Shown piece by piece: positions 23,924 to 37,900 of a DNA stretch of 64,000 bases. Positions within the stretch are counted from its first letter, which is position 1. Every line of letters begins with the position of its first letter. Location: the NCBI RefSeq assembly GCF_037975245.1, contig NC_092576.1:44509111-44573110 (forward strand). The letters run 5' to 3'. This DNA is from Apostichopus japonicus (taxonomy: Eukaryota; Echinodermata; Holothuroidea; Aspidochirotida; Stichopodidae). The notes beneath the pieces were generated by a model. It did not search any database. It was not told where the DNA came from and saw nothing but the letters and a program-made list of their open reading frames with translations. The translations under genes and the position numbers were made by a program.

Positions 23924-25925
23924 TACCTGTTAAAATTAGTTTAAGTCATTTAATATCGTGTTTTTGAAGAGTTGTAAAGTTTAGGATATAACCCGGCATA
24001 TTTATCATTTGATAATATTGCTTTATATCGGGTAATATATGAAGAAAAGAACATATTCATGAAAGGCGGGTTTAGGGTTAATTTTATTAACTGTACGATT
24101 GGTTACAATGTTATGTGTATAATGTTAGAATATATCATGAATGGACATGTGTATTTGGTTTCAAAACCAGGAATTACAAAGCGTTTATTAAAGCCAACAT
24201 GAAAGAAATATGAAATAACTTCAAACCGGTAACAAAATAATGATATTCATCGGTAGAATTTTGACAATGTATAAAATGTTCTGTAAAATTACTAAAACTT
24301 TAATCAGCTGTTTCTAATGAAGTTTTGAACTATTATTGGTTTCTGCACTGAACGGTGGGTGTCAGAGCGGGAGGGGACAAGCCTGATCGGTTCGTGCAGG
24401 TTAGCAAAACATTTTTTTTTTAAACTACGTGGGAAACTTAATTACTTAAATACTGGGAGACTGCTCCAGATTAGGCAACCCGGGAAGAGACTGTATAAGC
24501 TAAGAAAACAAAAAAACACTAAATAACCTACAAGACCTGCCATATATAAGGGTACGATCATTAATTTCAAGCTTCAGTACACAAAATGTTCCGATTGTCA
24601 TGAACTTGTTCGTTTCATTATTTGAATGTCATAACAGTCACGCCATCCTATTATCCTAGTACACTATTATCTATACCTGTGTTACAAATTGTGATAATTT
24701 CAGCTATCGATATATCGAAAATGCAAGGTAGGAATTGTATGAAAATTTCACCAGGATGCTTAGTATATAATCTTATTTAATTAGTCAAGATATATTATCC
24801 TCTGAGTTATCCTTTTTAAGATTAGCAACTTTGCAGTCTATTTTGAGTCTAGACGTAACTTATCAAACTCGTCTATAGAACAGAGTCATCAAAATGTAGT
24901 AAGCATTGAATGAAAACAAATGAAAATTAAAAATATGATTTCTATGGAAGAACTTAAAGTAATTAGAACCATTCTGGTTCAATTCCTGTTGCAATGCTAT
25001 CTATCATTATACCGACATTATGACGTCATACCAGCATTTAAGGAGAGATTGCATGTTAAGCGCATGATCAAAGTATTTTGACTGTTATACTGATAAAACG
25101 TTAGTCTTAAACGTTTATATCTTTGTCTGTAGGTGAATTATTGTAAGCGTTCATGTTATATTATTCGTGCGCTGATGGAGATCAGTCAATACAACAAATA
25201 GAATATGCCTTAAAATTCATCATAATAAACTAAAAGTATTTCAAATCATGATTTGAAATGGATAGAACATAAATCTGTAAAAACAATAACAAATTAAAAA
25301 CAAAAGTATTGAAACAATCGAAAAAGTTATTTAAGTATCAGTTACTTAATATACATAATATACATTTGTCCTTTGAAATCATTTGATATGACGTAACATT
25401 CATGTCATCCTATTGTCTTCATGTTATGAATGAAACTACACTGGAACTTAAAAAAAAAATGAAGAAATGCTGACTTAGAACAAACATATCCCAGATATTA
25501 ATTAATATCACATCTAAGTCCTTGTAGTTCGATTTTAATAACGCAATGACATTGTAGATATACAATGAATGTCATTGAGTCTTACCATTGACACAATTTC
25601 GGTGGCTCTAATCTTGTTAGATTCAAGACATTACGTAACTCAGTTTGAATCAAAGTTTTAATCAAAATTTAGTAAAAGAAGGAACAAAGAAACCACATAA
25701 AAGTTGAACCATGCAATCCTAGTTACCGAGTGTATGTGGATACAGTATGTACAGATTTTAACCAAAGCATTACAAACATGTCTGGTTAAAAGTAGTTTAG
25801 AAGTATTTACAAAATTAGGCGTTTAATTAATGTTCTGAGTAGTAGAATGTTTGTCGGGTGAAGGGGGGGGGGGGTGGCGTCGGGGAGGTGGTGATGTTGA
25901 TCTGGAATTGGGATGAATCATCATT
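23924..25925. other. No gene seen
   Basis: AT-rich sequence without coding frames, recognised repeats or clear splice pairs. A G12 tract lies near 25863. Confidence 0.4.
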
Positions 25926-25931
25926 ACATAC

Positions 25932-26006
25932 AATTTGACCAATAAAGGATTTGATATCCTGCTTTCGAGGAGTGCATGGATTCCGAGAGCAGGTCACCAG
26001 CAATAC
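25932..26006 (-). CDS. Candidate isolated exon (75 nt)
   Basis: On the minus strand, TTGTTTGTTGGTCAG precedes it and GTATGTAATG follows it. Two frames are open: VLLVTCSRNPCTPRKQDIKS... and IAGDLLSESMHSSKAGYQIL.... It could be a further exon of the gene at 27995-47093, but neither open frame joins that gene's last clear exon in phase, so at least one exon between them would be needed. Confidence 0.25.
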
Positions 26007-26209
26007 CTGACCAACAAACAAACCATTACGCAAGTAGCAAATACTTTGTTACATATTGTGGAAAAATTAAATCTAAAAAGTACTGTACATTACCGTTTAA
26101 TTCCATTCTAAAAATGAGCGATCCGGTTGTGGTGTAAATTACTACTATAAGATCTACTTGGTCACCAATGTGGTGGTTACGTGATCTTACTCCTCCAATA
26201 CCCCACCCT

Positions 26210-27990
26210 CACCTCCCCCCCCCCCCCCCCCGCGCCTCCACGTAAACAAAAAGAGTAAGATAGGGAGTGTACTCTTTCTTCCCTCACTCAATAGTTGACT
26301 TCAAAGTACTGATGACGTAGTGTTTGATGGATGACGTCAACAGAAGTTTGATTGGCTCTTAGCAATTTGAATGTGGCTCTTAGGGCAAAAAGAAAACAAG
26401 TATATGAGTACAGTGATGTGAATAATAAAACATAACAAATTATTTGCTGTACACTTTACAATACCAAGTAGCCTATATGAACATGTGAGATATCGAATCT
26501 TGGTTTGGAGTTCTTTGTAGTATTTGGAGTTATTTACAGTTTACAAACCTAAAGGATGGACAAGGAATCCACTAGACATCTCATCCACTTCTCCGAAAAA
26601 GAGAAATCAGGCTAGCAATAAATTTAGATTATGTATGCTACATGTGGTCCAACTAGCCGAAAAGGTAGGTACTTTATCTTAAATAATAGTGGACGAGTTT
26701 CTCATAATTACTCATTGTTTCTAACATGTGCTTCTCTGATTTTGTTAACATTATATCGAGCTAAATTCAAGCGACACAAAAAATACATTTGTTAGATGTT
26801 TCTTCAACTTGGTTATCAATGACGTCACCATACTATATCAGTTTGCTGCGAAGATGATATCTCAGTCTCTCTCTGTAACATAAAAGTAAAATGATATATA
26901 TTAGGTACTATTGTTATTATAAAAAAATGGATAAAGCAACTACATATTAGTAGAACAATGCGTAAGTAATACCTACACAACCCCCCTTCCAACCCCCCGC
27001 AAAAATGTGCCATGAATTGCACATTAACATTCTTCTAAACTTCGACGAAGGAATTGATTTCTCTCTGTAAGTATACTTTACTCACCTAAATATTGTTTTT
27101 ATGCTAAATGAGATTATTTGTTATACATGACAAATTTGAAGGAAACAGAAATGGAAGAAGATAATGCTCTTTAACATTTTTGTGTTTTAGAAAACAGTAT
27201 CGTGACCCTCTGACCTAAACATCCCTTCTGTTTTAATTTATGAATCTGCATTTATTTTCCCCTTTTCACGATCCCACCTCACTTTATTTAAAAATTCCAT
27301 TTTTACGTCCCTAATTAGGTCAGAGATGCCAAAGAGCTGACGAGCCATGAAATTGCTCAGATTTAACACTTTTCTTTCCTCTGATTCTATTATTTTCTGT
27401 GTGTAGTCCAATATAGTGACCTCACCATATCGCTAATAGTCGTTTCCTAATAAACTTTCAAATGTTTACCGACATTTTTGTCCCGGTAAGTATTAACGAA
27501 GGACTCACGATAATTTATATTTTTCCTTCAAATTAATGAGGAATGGTGGAACTATACTAACCATTATAATAACCGTTTTAGTGATAAGACACATGTTAGC
27601 AGATGAAAAAAATATATCGCTTTCAAGATATGACCTTCTTACGCCTCATCAGCGGAACAGAAGATTGTGTATCCGACATTATTGCGATACGGAACATATA
27701 CTTTTGTTTCTTTCTAATGGAAGGAAGTTTTCACTCATTTTCATGCATTTAATCAGGGATCAGCCTGGTGAACACAAACTATATTAAACCCAATTACAGT
27801 TGAAGCAGATGAAACTAGTGACAATACAAATTAGAAAATCACAGATATAGGGATAAAAAATGTGTCTAATGATGGATAATTTGTTTAATATATTAAGATT
27901 TTACAATTAAAAGTAGCAAACACAATCCACTCTCAACAATACAATTTTAAATACTAAGGTAAAAAGTATTCAATTGTATTGACCGTACAC
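26210..27990. other. No confident gene
   Basis: There is a C-rich run near 26214. The minus-strand block 26840-26878 has an acceptor (TTTTATGTTACAG) and a weak donor (GTATGG) and would extend the neighbouring gene in phase by ERLRYHLRSK.... The next candidate exon then meets a stop, so I leave it out. A plus-strand frame at 27536-27787 begins with a hydrophobic stretch but has no other support. Confidence 0.3.
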
Positions 27991-27994
27991 TTAC

Positions 27995-30900
27995 TTGAAC
28001 CATGCCAGGACTCTCCGGTAACTCTCTTCATCGAATCCCTAAACAAGAGGAAAAGTATTAGTACTGAATATGTTTAATATAACACAAAAACAAAGACAAT
28101 GCAGTATATTTTAATGTTGTAAATATTCATCATATGCAGCCATATTAATACTGTTTTCTCAGAGGTGATTGATTTAAGCTAAACCAAACTTATTTTCACT
28201 TCATTTTGAAATTCCTTTTGCATGTTTTCAAATGTCTTGACAGTTTTTGTCCTAATTATTATTATTTCAGTTATCATTTTAGGGAATTCTAACAAGTATA
28301 TTCTGCGAATATTTTAGTACTGAACACGTAATACACATGACGGATAAATCCCTGAAACCATGGTCACATATGCTCTGGTCGCTTTGATTCCGTGCTTGAA
28401 AGGACTAATTTGCGAAGGTTGGATTCGAGAAAAAAAAAACGTTCTACCGTTTGCTTGAAACATTGAAAATAAGTGTATAAATAACAACAATGGGTCGTAT
28501 ATGTCAACAAATATTAGACTAAGACCCCCACGGTCAATAGCCTGCTTAATATGGATGGTCAGTGGTCTGGTTGGATCCGTAGACATATTGCTTAAGTCCT
28601 TAAAACTCCTGCAATTAAGTTTTAAAAGTTTTCTTATGGTGTCCCGGGGCCCCAATGCGAAAATAAATACATAACTATACTAAGTTAACAACGATGTTCC
28701 GAAAAATTATTCGCGATCATAATACACTCCCGTCCCCCTTTCCGCGGCATCCGGGCTTCTGTGGTTACCATAGTACTAACGCTTGGGGAAACTGTCAGTA
28801 TGTAGGTACTAGGCCCATAGTCACAGTAATTCTTGACCTCGTATTGTTTTTTGAAATAGATGGGAGAGATTGGAGAGATATTGAGTAATTAAGAGACATA
28901 TTTATTTCATTTTTCAGGCCTTTTGTTAAACCAGGATTTCTTTGGACAAAGAGGACCCTCAAAACCCTGTCAAAACAGGAAATTCAGATTACATTATTAT
29001 AAGTTTCTTACTATATTGTTAGTTTCTCTGTACAGTATCAGTAAAGCGATTCTTAATTCAAACGTGTTTGACCGTTTAATGTTCGACATCCAAGGGCAAT
29101 TTGCTTCATTTATCCAGTTACATGAATATAGCTATAGATTTATGTAATTAATATTGTTCCTGTATCTCCATGGTTACACACTACAGTTATGTCCGAGATG
29201 TCTAAAGACATAACATATCAAGATGTATTACAACTATTAAACTATGAGTGACTTCTAAAACTACGGCGAAGAAAGTTAGTGGAGAGGGATGGGGTTAATT
29301 TACATCTCCATCCGAATTTGGGAAACATATTCTAGTTTTAAACAATTTAGTCTGATGAGTCCTCCCTCCCTCCGTCTTAACGCAGTAAACTCAAAGCCAC
29401 AAGTTTTCTGCCTTTAAGGAGAAATACTTCATCACGTCAACTTATCCGTCACCTGCATGGTGAGTACACACCCAATTTCTCTTAGTACAATTTTGTATAT
29501 ACAATGCTGTATGTAGCATTAATATGCACTAGCTGCACGCGTAAGCTACCGTGGTATTTGAAAATAGTTTACTCGGGCCCTAGGAAGACATAAAACGTGC
29601 ATTGACATCAGCTGTTATGTTCATTCTCGACAATCGTTGACATTATTCAATAATAAACGCCCGTACAACATTATGTGTTAGCTGGATTTATCAGGTTTTC
29701 AATACATATAATGTAAACAAAAGAATCAGCGACATGTTAAAGATTAATGTTTTCATGGAATATTCAAAAATAAAATTTCACGTAGACGGGGGAAAAAAAT
29801 GATGCTTTATTTTAATTCCTTGTTACGTCATTTTGACTAACATTAAAACGAGTTGGTATACTATTCAGAAATTGGCTTTCATATTGAAGGTAACAGACTA
29901 ATAACCATCGTAAAAAAACAATACATGTAACAGGTTGTGATTAACAATAATCAAGATAAAACCTTCTCGCAATCTTACTTGAGGCTTTTGGAACTGACAC
30001 AAATTTGAATAATATATCGCTCAATGAATTTGTGTTATTTTTAACTTTCATGTTGGCAGAGAGCCGATTCTAATGCACGCACACAGGTTCATTTCAAATC
30101 ACCTTAGTTTGTTAGCTACCTATGCCGTTACTGACATGTCATTTATTTCAAGGGACCCGAATTGGAACTTGGAATTGCAGCCCTCCTCCATTAAATCCAC
30201 TCTGTAAGGGATTACGGTGTGACGTCATCAATCATACACTACAGCATCAATTGTTAAGTTTGTTTATAGTTTCCTTGTATCTCATATAACAATAGTTAGC
30301 TCCGAGTTATTAATTGATGCCACAGTGCACGATTGCTTATCACAATGAATAATAATGATGCTATAACCAAGCAGATACTTTAACAACCCAGTAAATCATC
30401 TTGCTCCTAGGCTCACTCACATTTACCAATAAAGCGGACCAGTTTATCTCTTCAATTTCAATAGTTAATATGTTCCCGTTTGACGGGTATGTGATGATGC
30501 TTACATGCAAACTGTACTGCATCGTTTACCGAAGTTCTGCGAGAAGCTTAGCTCCTTTTTAACCATTCCCAACCCCTCCCCGAGTTCAGAGAATGATAAT
30601 AATGATTTTATATTATCAAAGAATACTGGAGTAGATATTTATAAGCAATGTAAGTATAGCCTTCTAGAGTTAGTCCTTTATGTGTTGAGAACATTTTTAC
30701 GGTAGCACTGTTGCATCGTCATATGACATTTAATGATGTAAATATAATATGTGTTTCTGATATGTCAATGAAGGTGACTTTTAAGAATATTTTTCTTAGT
30801 TCCTTCTACAGTCAATAACCTTGAAAATTTGTTTCTCGAAGAAATGAATGAACAAGGATATACTATAAGATAATAAAAACTGGTTTCTTTTGATATTTTT

Positions 30901-31950
30901 TGAACTTATAACGAATTGTGATCTGCACTTCAGCAGAGTGAAATAAAATAGTCATTTAACATATGTCGGAGTGGGAAGGGGGGGGGGGTTGGATGGATGG
31001 ACACCTGGGGTATTTGAAAGTCAATATTCTAATATAGTGTGAGGCAATTAACCCCCATAACATTGAACTAAATCTTGTAGTATTTAAACCTCTATCCGTT
31101 TCTTTGTTTATCATTTCTTTGACTGTGTGTGCAGAAGGAGGATTATTTGGCCACAACTAAAATTGACTTTGAGAACAGTGCTATCATCATAACGAGATAT
31201 AAACTCGTAACTGACCTATATAAACTATAAGTCTTTCATCCCTGATGAGAAACAAAGCATAATACTCTTTTGTCTTATTTCTTTGTTCCACAGTAATCAA
31301 CACCTCCTTGTCTGTTAAAAAATTACAGTTACTAATTAACATAAATATGTCTCTCTTACCTCTTCCCCTGGTAGATCGCCTTTATAGTCACAAGCCTGAA
31401 AGGAAGAGAAATATTTTTTTCATGACATTTAGAAATTGTATTGCAGGAAAATATAATAAGCTGAAGACGAAGCAAAACATATTTTTTAGGATATATCTGC
31501 ATAAATATTCCTTGCAGGTAATCGCACATCTGCATTGAACACACTGTAAGATGCACGGACTTAATAACATGAATACAAACATGGGCTTCATAGGGAAGAC
31601 ATAGTAGTCTTATACTCGTCATTAAACACTGAGTGACGTCATCAAACACTGGGTGACGTCATCAAACATTGAGTTACGTCAAAATGATTACTTCTCACTG
31701 ATATTATCAGATGGGTACCATTGACAACAGAGAAGATGAAGCGTAGGAAAATGAGGGCAGTATTCAAAGATAGAACTCAGAACATCATGGTTGGATCAAT
31801 TTAATGATATTGGTTAGCCCACATAGCAGCATATTGGTTACCCCCCCACTCCCTCCCTTCGTCTTAGATGGTATGTTTCTATCGTCTTGTTATAAAACCA
31901 GCATTGTTTTTTTTTCTTCTAAATTTACCCTGTGTATGTATATATATATG

Positions 31951-31986
<36 letters not shown>

Positions 31987-34900
31987 AAATTGGATGTGTG
32001 CACATCCGCACGAAATCATTTAGACGGTCTGTAAATTAAAGACAATATTAAGAGCGGGTTCATGCAACCGATACGCCCTGTGTGTCTATCAGACTATTAT
32101 AGGCCAAAATCTTGCGAGCTCGACATTGCTTTGTCCCTATATACTGACTGGGCTAGGACTTGTTTGGGTTGCTCATATACTCTATAGAACTCTGTCGGAC
32201 TACCATCCTCGAATCAAGTAGTCTCGGACTCGGAATCAGGAAACATAGGACTCAACTACATCAGAGTGTTTCTTATACTATAACAAACAGACATATTGAC
32301 TGGTTCTGATGGAAAGAGTACTAATAACAATAGGAACCACGTGAGGAAACAAGGCCCGGATGTTGAATTATATTACCGACATGAACTATTCGTATTGAAC
32401 ACCCACTGTATCCTGCACGTAAGGGTATTTTAGTTAAATGTAATACAAATTTGCACACTCTTCATATCTTGTAGAAAAATGGAATAAAGCCATTCAGAAA
32501 TATTTTCTTTGTTTTCTGTAAAGTTTATTCAAACAGAACACTAGAACTCTTGTACATTATTTGTGAAACATAAGTTGTCAAGTATTTATTAACCTTTAAT
32601 CGAGTTAGATATTTCTTACGGAAGCTCTAAGTGTACATGTTATGTTCAACGGTATATTAATATTATAGAAGGTATGAACCTGACCGCTTGTAATGAGCCT
32701 CAGCAGGCGATGAAAACAGAAACAACTTCAGCCCCAATGCTTACATGTATGAAATGGATGAAGCTAGTATGTACATATGGTATGACATTTGTGATAGGTC
32801 TGATTTAAGTTCCGATGCTGGTTACAAAGCAAACATGTTTCTCATGAGTTTAAGTATCTATCTAAGTTATAATAATTTATCAAACGTTTGTGAGCTATTT
32901 GGTGGCGGTTAAGTTGATACTGTAAACGAAACCAGCTATTTTAATACTACATTACTTCAGTTAATCTTGTCATCCAACCATTGTTGTAAACGGATCAGCC
33001 AGCTTCTCCTAAGAAGAGTCTAATGCACATTTAAGAAGCTTTTAACAAATGCAGAAAGCAATATACGGCAAAGGCTTAGAATCTTTACATCCGTGACGCA
33101 GTATCTTGAAAAAAAAAATCAGATTCTTTTTGAACATTGTGTTTTTACACAGCGTCACAAAATCCGCGTATATTTATTAGTTACCATGGTATGTACACAA
33201 CAGAACGAAGCAGTAGGATATCCACCCCCCCCCCCCTCCATACTGACTGGTATTACGGTCTTGATATGTAAATGTGCGTGGAAAGTGATTTAATCACAGC
33301 TCCACCAAATCATCGGTTATGATGTACCACACAGAGCGAATCTAGTGCCACTTACATAATATATTACCGATATCTTATTCTATAGTTTATTCTAAATAGT
33401 GAATATGTGAGTTTCACCAATTTCAAAATAATCTTCAATTTTCTTTTCTTTATATCAATTAATGTATCACTTCTTCCTTCATTTATATCAATCACCACAT
33501 TGTCCAGCATTAGCACTCTGGAAAACAGTGAGTCTGATGTTTACAATCAATTACGTTTATCATGCACTTCACACAAACGATATGCAATGTAAACCAGTGT
33601 CTATTGGGATTTTACAACCATAAAAGTACAACACTATTGAATCGCCCTGCTTCGCCTCAGTCACCACTTCATCCTCATTTCTCAAACTCTACGTAATTAA
33701 TGTCCTATTTACAGTAGTGTACTTGAAACCGTCGCAAAAATATGTACTTCGATAAATAAATGTTTAAACAGTAGAGATCCTTAAATCCCTTGAATCTACT
33801 GGAGAGAACAGTGTTAATTTATTACCAGAATTTAATTAAGTTGTACATAAGTCATGTTTACACTAATCTGGATAAATAATAACTTAAACTATAGTTATCA
33901 TTCATATCGCTTGAAACTATAAGAGAGAACAGAGTTAATAATTGAGTAAGAACTTAAAGAGTAACAAAAATGGACTTTTAAATTTTCTGTATTTTGTGCT
34001 GTTTTCCAAATCCCACCTGGGAAGATTAAAGTAATTGATTTCAACACACAAAAACCCGTGGCACTATTTTTTTTTTAACTTTAAAGAGAACAACAGTGTG
34101 AATCGAGTCGCGCAATACCAGTTCATCCTCGTTTTTGCCCTAGAAACTCCACGTTTTTTTTTTATGTCCTACATACAGTATTGTACTTGAAAGCTTCGCA
34201 TAAATCCCTTGAAGCTATTAGAGAGAACAGTGTTAATTTATAGCAAAACTTAATTCAGTTGTATGTCAGTCATGTTTACGCTAATCTGGATAAATAATAA
34301 CTTAAACTATAGTTATCATTCAAATCTCTTGAAACTAGTAGAGAGAACCGAGTTAATAATTGAGTAAGATTGAACTTAAAGAGTAAAAAAAAAAAACTTT
34401 TAAAAATGTCTGTATTTTGTGCTGTTTTCACTACAATCTGCTAGTAGCAAACTTGACCGTTTTACGGAAAATGAAAAATTTTGTATGTTTCTTCAGTCAA
34501 CCAAAATCCCACCAGAGAAGATTAAAGTAATTGTTTTCAAAAAAAAAAAAAATATCTGTGACCCTAATTGGTGGGACACAGATTTTTTAAATTTAGCTAA
34601 ACGACAAATTCACTAATCAAGAGCAGTCACGTGATTGAACTTTGTTGCAGGGTATCCAATAATTCTGAAAATATCACATGGTTTGGTCAAAGTTTACAAC
34701 ATATTACGTACTAGGCAGTTACATAAAAACCTTCACCCAGTGACTAAATTCTCACCTTTATTTGTTGTTAATCATAAACTAATTTGTTATTCAGTTATAA
34801 TAAGTTTGGAGTCAAAATCACCCCAAAATCTGTCCCTGTAATTAGCTGCTAAAATTCTCACATCACCATCCTGTACATTGGGCCTAATTCTCTAAAACAA

Positions 34901-37900
34901 CCAAACAAATTGTAACAGTAAATTTGTTCAGTAATTACTGGAACGAAGACAAATTATTTAAAGCTGCTATCATTTAGAATGGAAATTATGCATGGAAGGC
35001 CTACCGTAAAAATGAAAAAATCCCCTTCAAAAACAGCGGCAGCTATACAGGAGCAGTTATACAGGCGCAGTCCTACGGGGCAGCTATACGGGGAGGCTAA
35101 ACGGTTGCCGCTAAACGCGGGCAGCTTTAACTGCACAGTTAGAGCTAGAGGCAGATATAGGCCATGGGCCGTAGCTCTGAATTCCTTCCAGAAAATGATT
35201 CTTGTTACGTCCGGAGTGGTATTACATGAAATATAGTCTGAGTTATAGATAATATGTCCCTAATAAAGAATCAAGTTGTTCTTTTGCTCAAAAGTGGCAC
35301 ATTAATATGTAATTCACAGATAAAATGTCAAATTTTCCAACATAAAGAAAAACATAAGAAAAACAGTGCCCTCACTTGATCAAAAATACGTAGTCTGTCT
35401 CCAGATAGAAACAGTTTACCCCCCAAAAATTCACATTTTGATGTGGAAACCTTTATAATTGTAAAGATTATGTAAGGCACAACATTTCTAAAAGTCTGTA
35501 TAGGCATATGGCTATTGGAATAATATTTTTCAACTGTACTTGGTGTTTATTTGTAGTGGGGATAGGCCAGTTTGTTCATTGTTAAATTGTTGAAATACAC
35601 TATTTCTAGGCAATTAATGATCCAGTAATAACAAATGAGAGCAAGGAGTAGGCCAGCATGTATACATAACATGATTGAGGAGGGGGTCATTCTTGGTGAA
35701 TAAATAAGCACATTATTTCATATTCATTATAATCAAACTGGAGATTCCGATAGACTTTTTTAACAAACAAAGTATGTCTAAACAGCCAAAAAAAGTGACA
35801 AACTCAGATATGTTCTTCTTTTATTTATCAAGCAGCGCTTCACCTAACTACCTTAACAAAAAAACTTTAAATCTCATTTGTAATATGCATTAAACTGTTT
35901 GTTGATCATAACATTGCACATGAAACTTCTGTAGATAGTATCAGTAAGTTGTACTCTTATGAATACCCATGGTGAATGGGTGGCACTTACTCGTCAACAA
36001 CAAGTTAAACGACTGTACACACAGGACCCATCCACAAAAATCGAGCCTCGTTTTGTTTGTTTGTTTTTTGCGGGTGGGGGGGGGGGGTGTTTAAGTGATC
36101 GCATAATCAATATTCAATAGGGTGTGGTGCACTGACTATGTCTTTGATTATTGTATGTTAAATTCCATTATGAAATGGTGTTCTGGAGAGTGGAGACTGG
36201 TGTTAGCCACGATTAAACTAACATGAAATAAAACAACAATTTGTGTGGAAATTTGCATCAAATTGAATAAACAATAACGTGAGATATTACTTCATCGGAC
36301 CATTTCGAATCACATTATAGTCCTACACCTTTTCCAACTGATACTGAAAGTTACAACAGAGTACAATTTGATTTTTTTTTTCAAACTAAATGCATAGCCC
36401 CAACTCTTGACACTACTGAATTTGTTTTCTTCATGTTTGTCATACAGATCCCTCTATTTCCTTACACATTATTTGAACATGTAACTAATGATGCACTATA
36501 TTTAGTTCACACATTCCTGCATGTATTTACACATCTAACAATCACAATTTTTGAGTTCACATTTTAAAAATGCTAGATTTTGAAATATTACTCCAAAGTC
36601 CAATTGATGTCTGATGTCATGCTGTGTCCACATGTACCTCTTGGACAGCAATTCTAAGCTGTCTAGCTGTAAAGTACATGTCACTCGATTAAATGCCTTG
36701 ACTTCTACACAAACCTTTTTGTTCATGCTACAAATCAGATTCACTATCACTTGAAGTGTCTAACTAGTTACTTGACTTTGTATCATCTTGTAGATTAACC
36801 AGGTTTACTGCTAGATCCTGAGCTTCTACAGTTCTGGAAATTACAACTTCACTTTCATAGCGTCGCGTTGGTCGCAAAAAATTAAGTCGTGGATAGGAGC
36901 CTTGGGGACGCCTTTTTAAGTTGTAGGATCTGTAACTTGAGGCATCAATCCCTTGAACTTCTTTAACCATTTTGATGAACTGGGCTGTGAGTTTTGTCAT
37001 CCTGATCGCACCCTGTTGTTTGAGAATCTGTTCATCAATGACATTGTGGCAAAACTTTGCATAAGACTCTGCATATAGAATATCTGTTGTTTCTTTTGGC
37101 CACTTCCGAGTGAGAAATCTGGTTGCGTTGCGAAAACAACTCGGATGGTATCTTGCCTCGGAATCAACAAGGTCTCTGCCACGCATTTGCAAAAGAAGGG
37201 ATTCGTTACATGTCAGCTCAGCAGCCTTTCTGAGTTTCCCAGCATCTATTGTCCTGTAACGAGTCAGGGGCTCTCTTCGTCTCTTACAGGTCACCTTGTC
37301 CCTTATCCAGTGATCAGTGTGACAAATTATGCACGACACTGGAAGTATGTGTGGTCTGCCTGAAGAAGATGGTCCAGCTACGTTTGATCTTAGTGTTCGC
37401 ATCTTACAGACAGGTTCAACATCGTCGTTGTCATCATCAGTGGAATCATCTGTAACATTCAAACAAGAGAAAGATACATATTAAATACAACTTTAAAAAA
37501 GTTTAAAAAATTTGCTCTGAATTCATTAACCTACACCATTTTACAACTTGAATTGACAAACCTAGCCCAGTTTATCTAAACTTGTTATAATGAATAACTT
37601 TTCTTTACAAATGAAAATTTGGGCATAGATTTGGGGCCCTTGTCTTATTTTATCAAATCATTGATATCGACCTCCACCCATATAAAAAATCAACCAAGTA
37701 TTTGTACAAATGAAAAATTGGGCGTGGGTTTGGGGCCCTTGTCTCATTTTATCAAATCATTGAGCAATTATGAAATATCGACCTCCACCCATATAAAAAA
37801 ATCAACCAAGTATTTGTACAAATGAAAAATTGGGCGTGGGTTTGGGGCCCTCGTCTTATTTTATAAAACTCACAGAGCAATAATGAAATATTGATCTCCA

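Noticed and set aside
27536-27787. 83-aa plus-strand frame with a signal-peptide-like start
   Set aside because: No splice sites, homologue or good start context; an AT-rich hydrophobic start can arise by chance.
34979-35236. 85-aa frame
   Set aside because: Half of it is the minisatellite seed; no domain.
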